A stretch of DNA of 64,000 bases from Umezawaea sp049997955 (GTDB lineage Bacteria; Actinomycetota; Actinomycetes; Mycobacteriales; Pseudonocardiaceae): NCBI GenBank assembly GCA_049997955.1, contig JAEBDY010000010.1:62001-126000 (forward strand). Reading direction: 5' to 3'. The translations under genes were made by a program, and so were the position numbers. Of the stretch, positions 50,970 through 60,063 are shown piece after piece. How positions within the stretch are numbered: position 1 is the stretch's first letter; each line of letters begins with the position of its first letter. Below the pieces are notes generated by a model, which saw nothing but the letters and a program-made list of their open reading frames with translations, made no database searches and had not been told where the DNA came from.

Positions 50970-52640
50970 GTGTGCACGCCAGGCGAAGACCAGGACGTCC
51001 CGACCAGTCCGCTGCTGGAGCGGATCCGCGACGGGATCCTCGGTGAGGGCGACGTCCTCGACGGGCCGTACGGCCGACGGCGGATCACCTACGCCGACTA
51101 CACGGCCTCCGGTCGCGCGCTCGACTTCGTCGAGGACTTCATCCGGCTCCAGGTGCTGCCCCGCTACGCCAACACCCACAGCGAGAGTTCGGCCACCGGC
51201 TCGCGGACGGGCGGGCTGCGGGAGCAGGCGCGGCGGGTCATCCGCGACTCCGTCGGCGGCTCCGACGACGACCTGGTGGTCTTCTGCGGGTCCGGCGCCA
51301 CCGCGGCGGTGAACAAGCTGGTCGGCGTCCTCGGCCTCCGGCACGGTCCGCCCGTCCCGGCGGAGCGGCGGCCGGTGGTCTTCGTCGGCCCCTACGAGCA
51401 CCACTCGAACGAACTGCCGTGGCGGGAGTCCGTCGCCGACGTGGTGGTCATCGACGAGGACGAGGACGGGCACGTCGACCTGTCGCAACTGGCCGAGCAG
51501 CTGGTCCGCCACGCCGGGCGCCCGCTGCGGATCGGCAGCTTCTCCGCGGCCTCCAACGTCACCGGCATCCTGACCGACGCCGACCGCGTCTCCGCCCTCC
51601 TGCACGAGCACGGAGCGCTGGCGTTCTGGGACTACGCGGCCGCGGGGCCGTACGTGCCGATCCGGGTCCGGGAGAGCGCGCCGGGTCTGCGCGACCACAA
51701 GGACGCGGTGTTCCTGTCACCGCACAAGTTCATCGGCGGTCCGCAGACGCCGGGAGTGCTGGTGGTGCGCCGGGGGCTGGTCGCCAACCCGGTGCCGACC
51801 GCTCCCGGCGGGGGGACCGTGGCGTTCGTCGGCCGGACCGCGCACCGCTACCTCGACGACCCGGTGGCGCGCGAGGAGGGCGGCACCCCGGCCATCGTCG
51901 AGTCCATCCGGGCGGGGCTGGTGTTCGCCCTGAAGGACGCGGTCGGCACCGACCTGATCCACCACCTCGAACAACGGCTCTGGCACCACGCCCTCGCCCG
52001 CTGGAAGACCGTGGAGAACATCCAGGTCCTCGGCGACCACCGTGCCGCGAGGCTGTCCATCGTCTCCTTCCGCGTCCGGGACGGGGACGGGTTCCTGCAC
52101 CACAACTTCGTCGTGGCGGTGCTCAACGACCTGTTCGGCATCCAGGCGCGCGGCGGCTGCTCCTGCGCGGGCCCCTACGGCCACCGGCTCCTCGGGATCG
52201 ACGCCGAGCACTCGCGCGCCTACGACCGCGAGGCGGGCCGGGGGTGCCACGGCGTCAAGCCGGGCTGGGTGCGGATCACTTTCCACTACTGCATGTCCGA
52301 CGCGGTGCGCGACTACCTGGTCGAAGCGGTCGCGCTCCTCGCCCGGTACGGCGGGCGGCTGCTCCCCGACTACGCCTTCGAGCCGAACCAGGGGTTGTGG
52401 CGGCACCGCGCGACCGCCACCGCGTCGTGGACACCCGATCTGCGGCAGGTCGCCGAGGGCGCGGCGACACCGCCGGACGACCGCCGCCTCGGCGAGGACT
52501 CGCTCGCCGAGCACCTGCGGCAGGCCCGTCTGCTGCTGGCCGCCCGAGGCGACTCCGTCGACGACGGCCCGAGCGGGATGCCGGACGAGTTCGAGGCGCT
52601 GCGCTGGTTCCCGCTGCCCCCCGCGTGCGTCGACGGTTGA
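50970..52640 (+). CDS. PLP-dependent class V aminotransferase (cysteine desulfurase-like), extended
   Basis: This 556-residue protein has the aminotransferase V fold. It shows YADYTASGRALDFVEDFI, the helix NTHSESSATGSRTGG, FCGSGATAAVNKL, YEHHSNELPW, the Asp region ALAFWDYAAAGPYV and the PLP Lys in FLSPHKFIGGPQTPG. A late GGCSCAGPYGHRL puts Cys residues in the position of the cysteine desulfurase nucleophile loop. It is about 150 residues longer than usual, with a C-terminal domain of unknown role. GTG 50970 has GGGAG upstream. It probably acts on a sulfur or selenium amino acid; the real substrate is unknown. Confidence 0.87.
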   Translation: MCTPGEDQDVPTSPLLERIRDGILGEGDVLDGPYGRRRITYADYTASGRALDFVEDFIRLQVLPRYANTHSESSATGSRTGGLREQARRVIRDSVGGSDDDLVVFCGSGATAAVNKLVGVLGLRHGPPVPAERRPVVFVGPYEHHSNELPWRESVADVVVIDEDEDGHVDLSQLAEQLVRHAGRPLRIGSFSAASNVTGILTDADRVSALLHEHGALAFWDYAAAGPYVPIRVRESAPGLRDHKDAVFLSPHKFIGGPQTPGVLVVRRGLVANPVPTAPGGGTVAFVGRTAHRYLDDPVAREEGGTPAIVESIRAGLVFALKDAVGTDLIHHLEQRLWHHALARWKTVENIQVLGDHRAARLSIVSFRVRDGDGFLHHNFVVAVLNDLFGIQARGGCSCAGPYGHRLLGIDAEHSRAYDREAGRGCHGVKPGWVRITFHYCMSDAVRDYLVEAVALLARYGGRLLPDYAFEPNQGLWRHRATATASWTPDLRQVAEGAATPPDDRRLGEDSLAEHLRQARLLLAARGDSVDDGPSGMPDEFEALRWFPLPPACVDG

Positions 52641-52725
52641 GTGGGCGGACGAATGCCGATAAATAGCACCGGCACCGCGGTTCGGGCAAGGGCGGCCACC
52701 CCCAGGGGTGAAATCCGAAACTATT

Positions 52726-53883
52726 TCAAGCCACCTCGTCCGCCCCGTCCCCCACCCTGTTCCGCTCCACCAGCCGAGCCAGGGCGAACAGCGCCGACCG
52801 GGCGTGCGGTGCGGCCGTCAGCTGCACCGGGAGGGCCCGGCCCTCCCGGCTCCACGCCGCCCTCAGGGACAGGGCCGGGTAGCCGCTGATCCTCCACAGG
52901 GCGTTGAACGGGGTCGTGGCGCCGGTGCGCACGAGCGCGGTGCCCGACGACAGCGACACCCGCCGCGGCGGACCGGTGTGACCAGGGGTGACCAGCACGT
53001 CGACGTCGCGGAACATGTCGTCCACAAGGGACCGCTCGGCCGTGGCCATCCGTCGGCACAGGCCCCGCAGCGGCTCGGGGACAACCCTTCCCAACGCGCG
53101 CAACTCCCCCGGTGTGGCCGCCAGGTGGGGCGCCAGCAGGATTCGGGCGGGGTCGTGGGACTCCGCGTCGTGGTCGTGCACCACGTTGCCGTGCAACGAG
53201 AACAGCGACGCGACGTCCAGCACGGCCGTGCGCATCGCGGGTCGGGCGCGGTTGTGCAGCGCCAGTCCCCGCAGCGAGACGCCGACGCGGACGGGCGGCA
53301 GCACGACGGGCTGCCCCGACCGCAAACCCAGCGCCTCCAGGGCGAGCACCACGTCGTCCGCGCTCCGCGCGAGCACCCCGGTGCCGCTGCCCGCCGAACC
53401 GGACTGGTAGCCGACGAGGCCCACGGCGCCCGCCGGAACCCGCCCCCTCCCCGGCGCCCCGGACGCCAGCGCGAGCGAGACCACACCGGCGGCGACCGCG
53501 GCGGCCGTTCCGCTCACGGGCAGCTCACCGGACGAGAACCCGTTCGCCCACAAGGGGTTCGCGTACCGCTCCACGGGTGACGTCCGTCCGATGAGGACCG
53601 CGCCCGCCGCGGCCAACGCCTCCGGGACGGGCTCGCCGTCCTGCACGGCGACGGGCACGCCGAGCAGCGGAAGCCGTTCCCCGGCGGCGATCCTCCGGTC
53701 CGCGTCCCTGGCGGACGCTCGCGCTCCGGCCTCGTCCAGAACGCTGAAAACGGTGGCAGACCGACCGATCCGTCTCAGGCAGGCGTCGAGCAGGGCCGTC
53801 GGTTCGACCCCTCCGGACCGCAGCAGGCGCGCCTGCTCCACGGCTCCGAGGCGGCACAGCGTCGTGTCGTCCACGTGGCTCAT
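52726..53883 (-). CDS. Amidase-signature homologue lacking all catalytic residues
   Basis: This 385-residue protein aligns by eye to amidase-signature enzymes, but the Ser-cisSer-Lys triad is gone. The Lys motif GVPVAVKD reads GVPVAVQDG. The GGSSGGSAAAVAAG region reads ELPVSGTAAAVAAG. The TGGSIRIPA nucleophile region reads APGRGRVPA. The rest (GVGLVGYQSG-like strand, ADDVVLALEAL, DVDVLVTPGHTG, FNALWRISGYPALSL) is well kept. It is therefore a binding or scaffold protein or a very recent relic. ATG 53883 has GGAGGAG before it; ATG 53976 is a longer alternative. Confidence 0.85.
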   Translation of the reverse strand: MSHVDDTTLCRLGAVEQARLLRSGGVEPTALLDACLRRIGRSATVFSVLDEAGARASARDADRRIAAGERLPLLGVPVAVQDGEPVPEALAAAGAVLIGRTSPVERYANPLWANGFSSGELPVSGTAAAVAAGVVSLALASGAPGRGRVPAGAVGLVGYQSGSAGSGTGVLARSADDVVLALEALGLRSGQPVVLPPVRVGVSLRGLALHNRARPAMRTAVLDVASLFSLHGNVVHDHDAESHDPARILLAPHLAATPGELRALGRVVPEPLRGLCRRMATAERSLVDDMFRDVDVLVTPGHTGPPRRVSLSSGTALVRTGATTPFNALWRISGYPALSLRAAWSREGRALPVQLTAAPHARSALFALARLVERNRVGDGADEVA

Positions 53884-54073
53884 CTCCTCCGGCTCCACCG
53901 GGTCGCAGGGCGACGGAGCCGATCGGGTCTCAGGGGGCGGGGGAAGCGGTGGATCCGCGATCACAGCACCGATCAAGTGAGCTGTGTCACCGAACTGGCG
54001 GGTTGCGCCGAGGTTACTGTCGGGTAAGTTCCGTGCCTACTGTGACGTCAATCTCACGCTCAAGGAGGACAGG

Positions 54074-55066
54074 GTGCGAAAAGCGGTCAGTCTCGCGCTG
54101 ATCGGCGTCGGCGCGTTCGCCATCGCCTTGGGTTTGCTCCTGCGCTTCTACGCCTACCCGGCGCTGGCCATCGTGCCGCTCGAGCAGAAGGTCGAGTCCG
54201 TGGCCGAGGGCCACGCCTCGGTCTTCGACCCCGAGGAGTTGACGCTGCGGCAGAACGTCGGCCTCACCGCCGTGCGGAAGGTCGAGAGCAACCTCAAGCA
54301 GGCCGACGCCAAACCCGGCGGCAACGTCATGGTGTGGGACCAGGGCCTGCTCGTGACCGACACCGACGGCGAGACCATCTCCGCCGTGGAGCACCGGGTC
54401 TGCCTCGACCGGCACACGAACGAGGCCGTGCGGGAGTGCTCCTCGGCGTACGTGACCGAGCGCGAGGAAGGTCCGTCCAAGGAGGACAGGGCGGTCGTGC
54501 AGGACGGGGTGAACTACAAGTTCCCGTTCGACGTGGCCAAGTCCGACTACCGCTACTTCGACACGACGCTGCGCAAGGCGACCGTCGCGCGCTTCGACTC
54601 CGAGGACACGGTCAACGGGGTCACCGTCTACAAGTTCGTCCAGGACATCCCCGCGACGAAGATCCGCTCGCAGGACGTCCCCGGCAGCCTGGTCGGCCTG
54701 GACGACCCGTCGGTGAACGCCGACCGCCTGTACCAGAACACCCGCACCATGTGGGTCGAGCCGGTCACGGGGATCATCGTCAAGGGCCAGGAGCGGCAGA
54801 AGCAGACGTTCCGCGCACCGGCGGGGAGCAAGGAGGCCGTCATCATCGACGGCACCCTGACCTTCAACCAGAAAACGATCGAGGGAAACCTCGCGCGCGT
54901 TGACGAAAGCCGCCCGAAACTGCTTCTGATCAGCACCACCGGACCACTCGTCCTCGGCGGTCTCGGCATTGTCCTGCTCGGCTTCGGGATATTCATGTTC
55001 GTCAGGAACCGGCGTCACGAGCCCATTTCCGATTCCGAGTCCGGGCCGCAGCACCTGAAGGCTTGA
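54074..55066 (+). CDS. DUF3068 (PorA-like) membrane protein
   Basis: The 330-residue protein has an N-terminal membrane helix (about 4-24; VSLALIGVGAFAIALGLLL) and the DUF3068 start RFYAYPALAIVPLEQ. A large external region follows (FPFDVAKSDYRYFDTTLRKA, RTMWVEPVTGIIVKGQE), then a C-terminal membrane helix (about 288-311; TGPLVLGGLGIVLLGFGIFMF). Its function is unknown, but in mycolic-acid relatives it sits with arabinan/lipoglycan genes. GTG 54074 has AAGGAGG. It is the left end of the envelope glycan locus and converges on the methyltransferase (2 bases between stops). Confidence 0.87.
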   Translation: MRKAVSLALIGVGAFAIALGLLLRFYAYPALAIVPLEQKVESVAEGHASVFDPEELTLRQNVGLTAVRKVESNLKQADAKPGGNVMVWDQGLLVTDTDGETISAVEHRVCLDRHTNEAVRECSSAYVTEREEGPSKEDRAVVQDGVNYKFPFDVAKSDYRYFDTTLRKATVARFDSEDTVNGVTVYKFVQDIPATKIRSQDVPGSLVGLDDPSVNADRLYQNTRTMWVEPVTGIIVKGQERQKQTFRAPAGSKEAVIIDGTLTFNQKTIEGNLARVDESRPKLLLISTTGPLVLGGLGIVLLGFGIFMFVRNRRHEPISDSESGPQHLKA

Positions 55067-55068
55067 GG

Positions 55069-55827
55069 TCATTTCTTCCGCATCACCACGACGAGGTTCC
55101 AGCAGGCGATCTCCCGGACCACCGGAACGTGGGCGACCCACTTCGCCCACCACGGGTGGTACCGGGGGAACGTCGTGAGCAGCTCGACCCCTGGGCTCTC
55201 GCGCGCCCACCGCTGGGCGGCCGCGACGGTCACCGGGAACAGGCTCGTGCCGAACGCGTTCTTCGGCTCCCTGCCGTTGCGGCGGCGGTAGCGCCGCCGG
55301 GCCCGGTGCCCGCCGAGGTAGTGCCACGGCGCCGTCTCGTGACCGCCCCACGGTGACCACCACGGCGTGAACGACAGGAAGACGATGCCGTTCTGCCTGG
55401 TCACACGGGCCATCTCGGCCATCATCACCCACGGCTGCGACACGTGCTCCAGCACGTTGGACGAGTAGCAGACGTCCACCGACCCGCTCCGCAGCGGCAG
55501 CCGGGTGCCGCTCGCGCGGATCATGCCGGGCTCGGGCGCGCCGCGCGCGGACAGCTCGCCGACGTCCGGGTCGAGCCCCACGTAGTAGGCGCCCGCGTCG
55601 CGGAACGCCTCCGCGAAGTACCCCGACCCTCCCCCCACGTCGACGAGCGTGCTGCCCTCCAGGGGCGCGTGCGCGGCGAGCTGCGCGGCCGAGTCGCGGG
55701 CGAGGATCGAGTAGAAGTGGTCCGGGTCGGATTGTTCGCGCAGGAACGCCCGGAAAAGGCGGATGGATCTTTCGAGTGTCGGCTTCGGAAAAGTGTCCCG
55801 ATGCTCCACTGGATCGGTACCGAGCAT
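55069..55827 (-). CDS. SAM-dependent class I methyltransferase
   Basis: This 252-residue enzyme has motif I LVDVGGGSGYFAEAFRDAGA, motif II YYVGLDPDVGEL, LPLRSGSVDVCYSSNVLEHV and a Trp-rich acceptor segment (SFTPWWSPWGGHETAPWHYL). By position it matches, from memory, Rv0224c-type methyltransferases in the mycobacterial locus. Its acceptor is probably an envelope sugar or lipid. It is divergent from the GT4 gene (87-base gap). Confidence 0.87.
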   Translation of the reverse strand: MLGTDPVEHRDTFPKPTLERSIRLFRAFLREQSDPDHFYSILARDSAAQLAAHAPLEGSTLVDVGGGSGYFAEAFRDAGAYYVGLDPDVGELSARGAPEPGMIRASGTRLPLRSGSVDVCYSSNVLEHVSQPWVMMAEMARVTRQNGIVFLSFTPWWSPWGGHETAPWHYLGGHRARRRYRRRNGREPKNAFGTSLFPVTVAAAQRWARESPGVELLTTFPRYHPWWAKWVAHVPVVREIACWNLVVVMRKK

Positions 55828-55855
55828 TTGTCGACCTCGATTTCTGCGCTAACAT
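55828..55855 (+). promoter_or_regulatory. Predicted promoter of the GT4 gene
   Basis: TTGTCG (55828-55833), a 16-base spacer and TAACAT (55850-55855) lie 60 bases before the glycosyltransferase ATG, in an A/T-richer gap directly beside the divergent methyltransferase start. Confidence 0.4.
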
Positions 55856-55914
55856 CGCACATCCGGAACTTGGCAGTAACGTATCACCGCAGTGCACTCC
55901 GAGGGAGACCGAAG

Positions 55915-57072
55915 ATGTTCACCTCCGACGAGCGACCGAGCGTTCTGCTGCTCAATTGGCGGGACACCAGGCACCCCGAGGGCGGCGGTTCCGAGCGCTA
56001 CGTGGAACGCATGGCCGAAGGGCTGGTGCGGATGGGGTACCGGGTGTCGGTGCAGTGCGCGGACCACGAGCGCGCCCGCCGGGGCGACTGGCACGACGGC
56101 GTGCGCTTCCGCAGGCGGGGCACCAAGTTCACCGTGTACGCGCACGCCCTGCTCGCGATCGCGCGGGCCAAGGCGGACGTCGTGGTGGACGTGCAGAACG
56201 GGATGCCGTTCTTCAGCAGGCTCGTCGCGCGCTGCCCGGTGGTCGTGCTGGTGCACCACGTGCACCGGGAGCAGTGGCACAGCGCCCTCGGACCGGTGCT
56301 CGGCAGGCTGGGGTGGTGGATCGAGTCGCGGGTCGCGCCGCGCCTCTACCGCGGGTGCCGCTACGTCACGGTCTCCGGCGTCACGCGCACCGAACTGGCC
56401 GAGCTGGGCGTCCAGGCCGTGCGCACGGTCGTGGTGCCCAACGGCCTGGACCCGGTGCCCGCGGTGGTCTCACGGGCGGGCGACACCCCGGTGCTGGTGG
56501 CCGTGAGCAGGCTGGTGCCGCACAAGCGGTTGGAGCACGCCGTCGACGTGGTGGCACGGCTGCGCCACCGGTGGCCCGACCTCCGGCTGGACCTCGTCGG
56601 CGCGGGCCCCTGGGAGGACGAGCTGCGCGAGCACGTGCGGCGGCGCGGCGTCGAGGACCGCGTGGTGCTGCACGGTTTCGTCGACGAGCAGCGCAAGCAC
56701 GAGCTGCTGGCGCGGTCCTGGGTGCACCTGTGCCCGTCGGTGAAGGAGGGCTGGGGCATCGTCATCATGGAGGCCGCGGCGCACGGCGTCCCCACGGTGG
56801 CCTACCGGTCGGCGGGCGGGGTCGCGGAGGCGATCGTGGCGGACCGCACCGGTGTGCTGGCCGACGACTTCGAGGACTTCGTGGACCAGGTGGACGCCCT
56901 GCTGGGCGACCAGGAACGCAGGCGGCGCATGGGAGCCGCGGGCCGGACGCGCGCGCGGAGGTTCAGCTGGGACGAGAGCGTGCTGTCGTTCGAGGGCGTC
57001 ATCCGCTCGACGATCGACGGATCAGCCCCGCCGCGCGCCGTCGAGGCCCGCTTCCTGGAGGAGACGGCCTAG
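55915..57072 (+). CDS. GT4-family glycosyltransferase
   Basis: This 385-residue GT-B enzyme has an N-terminal acceptor domain (VLLLNWRDTRHPEGGGSERYVE, LVHHVHREQWHSALGP) and a C-terminal donor domain (VLVAVSRLVPHKRLEHAVDV, LDLVGAGPWEDEL, HLCPSVKEGWGIVIMEAAAH with the E-x7-E nucleotide-sugar motif). It resembles the mycobacterial Rv0225 type. It is cytosolic and uses an NDP- or GDP-sugar donor to build an envelope glycan or lipid-linked sugar. Its last 51 bases overlap the convergent acyltransferase-like gene. Confidence 0.9.
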   Translation: MFTSDERPSVLLLNWRDTRHPEGGGSERYVERMAEGLVRMGYRVSVQCADHERARRGDWHDGVRFRRRGTKFTVYAHALLAIARAKADVVVDVQNGMPFFSRLVARCPVVVLVHHVHREQWHSALGPVLGRLGWWIESRVAPRLYRGCRYVTVSGVTRTELAELGVQAVRTVVVPNGLDPVPAVVSRAGDTPVLVAVSRLVPHKRLEHAVDVVARLRHRWPDLRLDLVGAGPWEDELREHVRRRGVEDRVVLHGFVDEQRKHELLARSWVHLCPSVKEGWGIVIMEAAAHGVPTVAYRSAGGVAEAIVADRTGVLADDFEDFVDQVDALLGDQERRRRMGAAGRTRARRFSWDESVLSFEGVIRSTIDGSAPPRAVEARFLEETA

Positions 57073-58086
57073 CAGGTCCGCCGCGGCGGTGGGGCCGAAG
57101 TCCCGCCGCCGCGCCCGCAGCGTCACGGTCGTCGTGCCGCCGACGGTGGCCGCGCCGAACGCGACACCCGAGCGCCCGCCCGCGCACGGGTGGAACGCGA
57201 TGGCGCGCACCAGCCCTCCCGCGTGCACGACGCCGAGGTTCGACACGAGGAACGTGGACCCGAGCCTGCCGGACAGGGCCCTGATCGCCTGGCGGGCCAG
57301 GACGCTGGGCGTGCCGGGGAAGTCCGGTTCGGGCGGCGTCGCGGCGAGGCGGGAGCGCACGGCGGCCTCGTCGGTCGTCGCGCCGAGGTGGAGCCGGAAG
57401 AACGTGCTGGCGAGATCCGGCACGAGGTCCGCGCCTCCGCGCCGCGACGCGCCGACGCCCGCGACCACCCGATCGGCCCGCGCGCCGTGCTCGGAGTTCC
57501 AGGACCGGGTGGCCGCGGCGGCGAGCGCGGTGAGCCGCGCGGTGCCGAAAGCGCTGCGCGGCAGGGTTTCCGCCAGCAGCACGTCCCCCGCGCCGTCACC
57601 GGACGAGGGGCGCAGGCGGGTCGGCGGCGCGAACAGCGCCTCGCGCAACCGCGCCGCGGCGGACCGGACGAACGACACGGCGGCGGACCGGCCCTCGACG
57701 CCCGCGGCCTCGCTGCGCACGGGCGTGCCGAGCGCGATCCCCAGCAGTGCCAGCAGTCCCAGTCCGTCGGCGGCGCCGTGGTGCACGGCAAGCGCGATGC
57801 GCGACCCGTCGGCGCTCACGGCGGCCCGCACGAGCGGATCGCCTGGCCCGTAGGGGGAATCGGCGAACTCGGCGCGCACGGCGGACCACTCCCCCGCCTC
57901 GACGCGGCGCACTTCCGGCGCCACGCCGAGATCGGGGTGCGTCACCACGCCGTCGGCCAGCCGCGCGGCCACGGCGTCGCCGTCGACCGCGCCGACCAGT
58001 TCGGCCTCCAGCAGCACGCTCCAGGAGATCGAGGGGTCGCCGTACAGACCGATCGCCGCGCGGGCTCGCGCGGACGCGTCGGTCAC
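57022..58086 (-). CDS. WS/DGAT- or condensation-like acyltransferase
   Basis: The 354-residue protein carries the HHxxxDG acyltransferase motif in IALAVHHGAADGLGLLALLG and a late structural block GSTFLVSNLGVVHAGGLVRA, followed by SGVAFGAATVGGTTTVTLRAR. It is shorter than WS/DGAT enzymes (about 450 residues). It could acylate lipoglycan sugars or trehalose-like acceptors (PapA-like), which suits the locus. GTG 58086 is 4 bases beyond the stop of the DUF2613 gene. The 51-base tail overlap with the GT4 gene is coding in both strands. Confidence 0.8.
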   Translation of the reverse strand: MTDASARARAAIGLYGDPSISWSVLLEAELVGAVDGDAVAARLADGVVTHPDLGVAPEVRRVEAGEWSAVRAEFADSPYGPGDPLVRAAVSADGSRIALAVHHGAADGLGLLALLGIALGTPVRSEAAGVEGRSAAVSFVRSAAARLREALFAPPTRLRPSSGDGAGDVLLAETLPRSAFGTARLTALAAAATRSWNSEHGARADRVVAGVGASRRGGADLVPDLASTFFRLHLGATTDEAAVRSRLAATPPEPDFPGTPSVLARQAIRALSGRLGSTFLVSNLGVVHAGGLVRAIAFHPCAGGRSGVAFGAATVGGTTTVTLRARRRDFGPTAAADLLGRLLQEAGLDGARRG

Positions 58087-58090
58087 GGTG

Positions 58091-58255
58091 TCACCTCTTG
58101 CCGTAGACGATCACGACCGGGTCCGACTTCGCCTGCACCTTCACGGCTTCGTCGACCGTGCTGGACTCGTTCGCGTTCACGATCACGGCGCTGACACCGC
58201 CCGCGACTCCGACTCCGGCCAGGACGGCGAGCAGGACCGCCACCACAACACCCAC
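58091..58255 (-). CDS. DUF2613 small secreted/membrane protein
   Basis: This 54-residue protein has a hydrophobic start (GVVVAVLLAVLAGVGVAGGV) and a short external tail (NANESSTVDEAVKVQAKSDP). GTG 58255 has AAGGAG at ideal spacing, which favours it over an upstream start at 58285. DUF2613 proteins of about this size neighbour aftD in mycobacteria (Rv0236A, from memory), supporting synteny. It starts 4 bases after the preceding membrane protein's stop, so it is co-transcribed with it. Confidence 0.75.
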   Translation of the reverse strand: MGVVVAVLLAVLAGVGVAGGVSAVIVNANESSTVDEAVKVQAKSDPVVIVYGKR

Positions 58256-58259
58256 GGAA

Positions 58260-59966
58260 TCACTCCTTCGTGACAGGTCCGACACCGCGCGAACCCTTGA
58301 GGCGCCCGAATCTACCCGCGGGTAACCAAAGCCACAACAGGCTGGCGCAGATCGTCACCCCGGCCGCGATCCACGCCGCCGCAACGGGAAGCGCCGCTGG
58401 TCCGATCGGCCCAGCGGCGATGGACCCCGGAACCCGGTACAGGGACAGGAGTTCTCCCCGGTGCACGGGCTCCAGCCGGGCGGTGACCCGCTCGTCCACC
58501 GGGCCGACGTGCTCCACGAGCACCCAGCCGAAGCCGATCGACGCGAGGTCGCCCCCCTGCTCCTGCGCGGTCCGCACCTGCCGCGCCCTCGGGTCCTCGC
58601 CCTCCACGACGAGTCCGCCGACGGGCAGGGAGTCCTCGGTGACGGTGGTGCGCGGCAGGAACCGCGGCGCGGGGTCGAGCTGGGTGCGGTGGTCGTTCCA
58701 GTCGTACCGCCGGAACGCGGACAGCGGCAGGACCGCGACGTCGCCGGGCCGGTCGTCGGCGGCGAGCGCCTGCCGCACCACCGACCACTCCTCCGGGTAG
58801 GCCACGGGTTCCAGCCTGCCGAGACCGCCCCACAGCAGGTCCGGCAGCAACCCCAGCGGCAGCAGGACGGCGGCGACCGTCGCGGCCCTCGCCCCGCCGG
58901 TCGTGCCCAACCGCCGCCGACCGGTCTCCACGGCCAGCGCGAGCCCGAGCGCGAACGGCAGGGCCCACCAGGCGACCCACTTCTGCCCGTCCCGCAGCAG
59001 GCCCGCGCCCGGCACGTGGTTCCCCAGCCGCACCAGCACATCCGCGCCGCCGGGCAGCACCGCCGCCGTGGCGACGAGCACGCCCAGCGCCCCGAGGACG
59101 ACGAGGGACCGGGCCGGGCCGACACCCCACCGCCGAGCCAGTTCCCGCAGTCCCAACAGGGCCGCGGCGACCGAGACGAGCACCAGCACGGGCAGCACGG
59201 GGTTGGTGCGGCTGACCGGCACCACGTCGGCGTTCCACACGCCTCCGAGCCCGAGCACGCCCAGCACCGCGCCACCCCAGTTCTCGGCCCGCGCGGCGAA
59301 CGCGAACACCCCGGCCGGGTCGGTGGTCGCCGACGCCGGGTGCAGCACCGACGGCACCCACCACGGCGCGTTGAGCACCACTCCCAGCCCCAGGACGGGC
59401 AGCGCCCTGCGCCGTCCCGCCGCCGCCAGCGCCACGGCCAGCGCCAGCAGCCCACCGGGCGCGGACAGCACGGCGGGCAGGCTCGTCAGCACGACCCGCG
59501 CCCACGCGCCGCGCTCGCCGTGCCGCCACCTCAGCGCGGCGTGCGCGACCCACGGCAGCGCGGCGTAGCCCAGCAGCAGCGTCCAGTGGCCGAGGAACAG
59601 CCTCTCGGCGACATAGGGGTTCCACGCGTACGCGGTCGCGGCGACCAGCCGGATGCCGGTGGAGTCCGTCGGCACCAGGCGGCCCGCTCCCCACGCGGCG
59701 CCGAACAGCGCGCCGAACAGCGCGATCTTCTGCACCACGTCGCCGGGCAGCACCCGCGTGGCGAGCGCGACGACCGCGTCCACCGGCACCGCCCTCGGCA
59801 GCGCCGACCCGAGCCCGAAGGCGGCGGCCGTCAGCGGCTGCTCCGGCGTGAACACCATGTCGTGCACGAGGACGAAACCCGGTCGCAGCACGGGAGCGAG
59901 CACGGCGAGCGCGACCAGCACGGCCCCGGCGGGCAGTGCCGCCCGGTGCGCGATGACCGCTCGCAT
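58260..59966 (-). CDS. Polytopic membrane protein of the arabinan locus (Rv0226c-like)
   Basis: This 568-residue protein has about ten to twelve membrane helices and a C-terminal external domain (about 395-520; VAYPEEWSVVRQAL, AVLPLSAFRRYDWND) before a last helix. The N-terminal loop PGFVLVHDMVFTPEQPLTAA and the segment LPGDVVQKIALFGALFGAAW are typical of mycobacterial polytopic proteins such as Rv0226c/Rv3630 (recalled). GT-C transferase activity on polyprenyl-linked sugars is plausible but unproved. ATG 59966 is divergent from the flippase gene by 97 bases. Confidence 0.78.
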   Translation of the reverse strand: MRAVIAHRAALPAGAVLVALAVLAPVLRPGFVLVHDMVFTPEQPLTAAAFGLGSALPRAVPVDAVVALATRVLPGDVVQKIALFGALFGAAWGAGRLVPTDSTGIRLVAATAYAWNPYVAERLFLGHWTLLLGYAALPWVAHAALRWRHGERGAWARVVLTSLPAVLSAPGGLLALAVALAAAGRRRALPVLGLGVVLNAPWWVPSVLHPASATTDPAGVFAFAARAENWGGAVLGVLGLGGVWNADVVPVSRTNPVLPVLVLVSVAAALLGLRELARRWGVGPARSLVVLGALGVLVATAAVLPGGADVLVRLGNHVPGAGLLRDGQKWVAWWALPFALGLALAVETGRRRLGTTGGARAATVAAVLLPLGLLPDLLWGGLGRLEPVAYPEEWSVVRQALAADDRPGDVAVLPLSAFRRYDWNDHRTQLDPAPRFLPRTTVTEDSLPVGGLVVEGEDPRARQVRTAQEQGGDLASIGFGWVLVEHVGPVDERVTARLEPVHRGELLSLYRVPGSIAAGPIGPAALPVAAAWIAAGVTICASLLWLWLPAGRFGRLKGSRGVGPVTKE

Positions 59967-60063
59967 GAGGGTTCCCTCCGCTTTCCCCGACCGCTACAGT
60001 CGCGAACCTACCGCCCGGTAACACCGATCCGATCGTCGGCGCGCCGACGGTGAAGAGGCGCCA

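Noticed and set aside
58256..58285. Longer start for the DUF2613 gene
   Set aside because: GTG 58255 has an ideal AAGGAG; the extension would overlap the preceding gene's stop region and adds polar residues not typical of the family.
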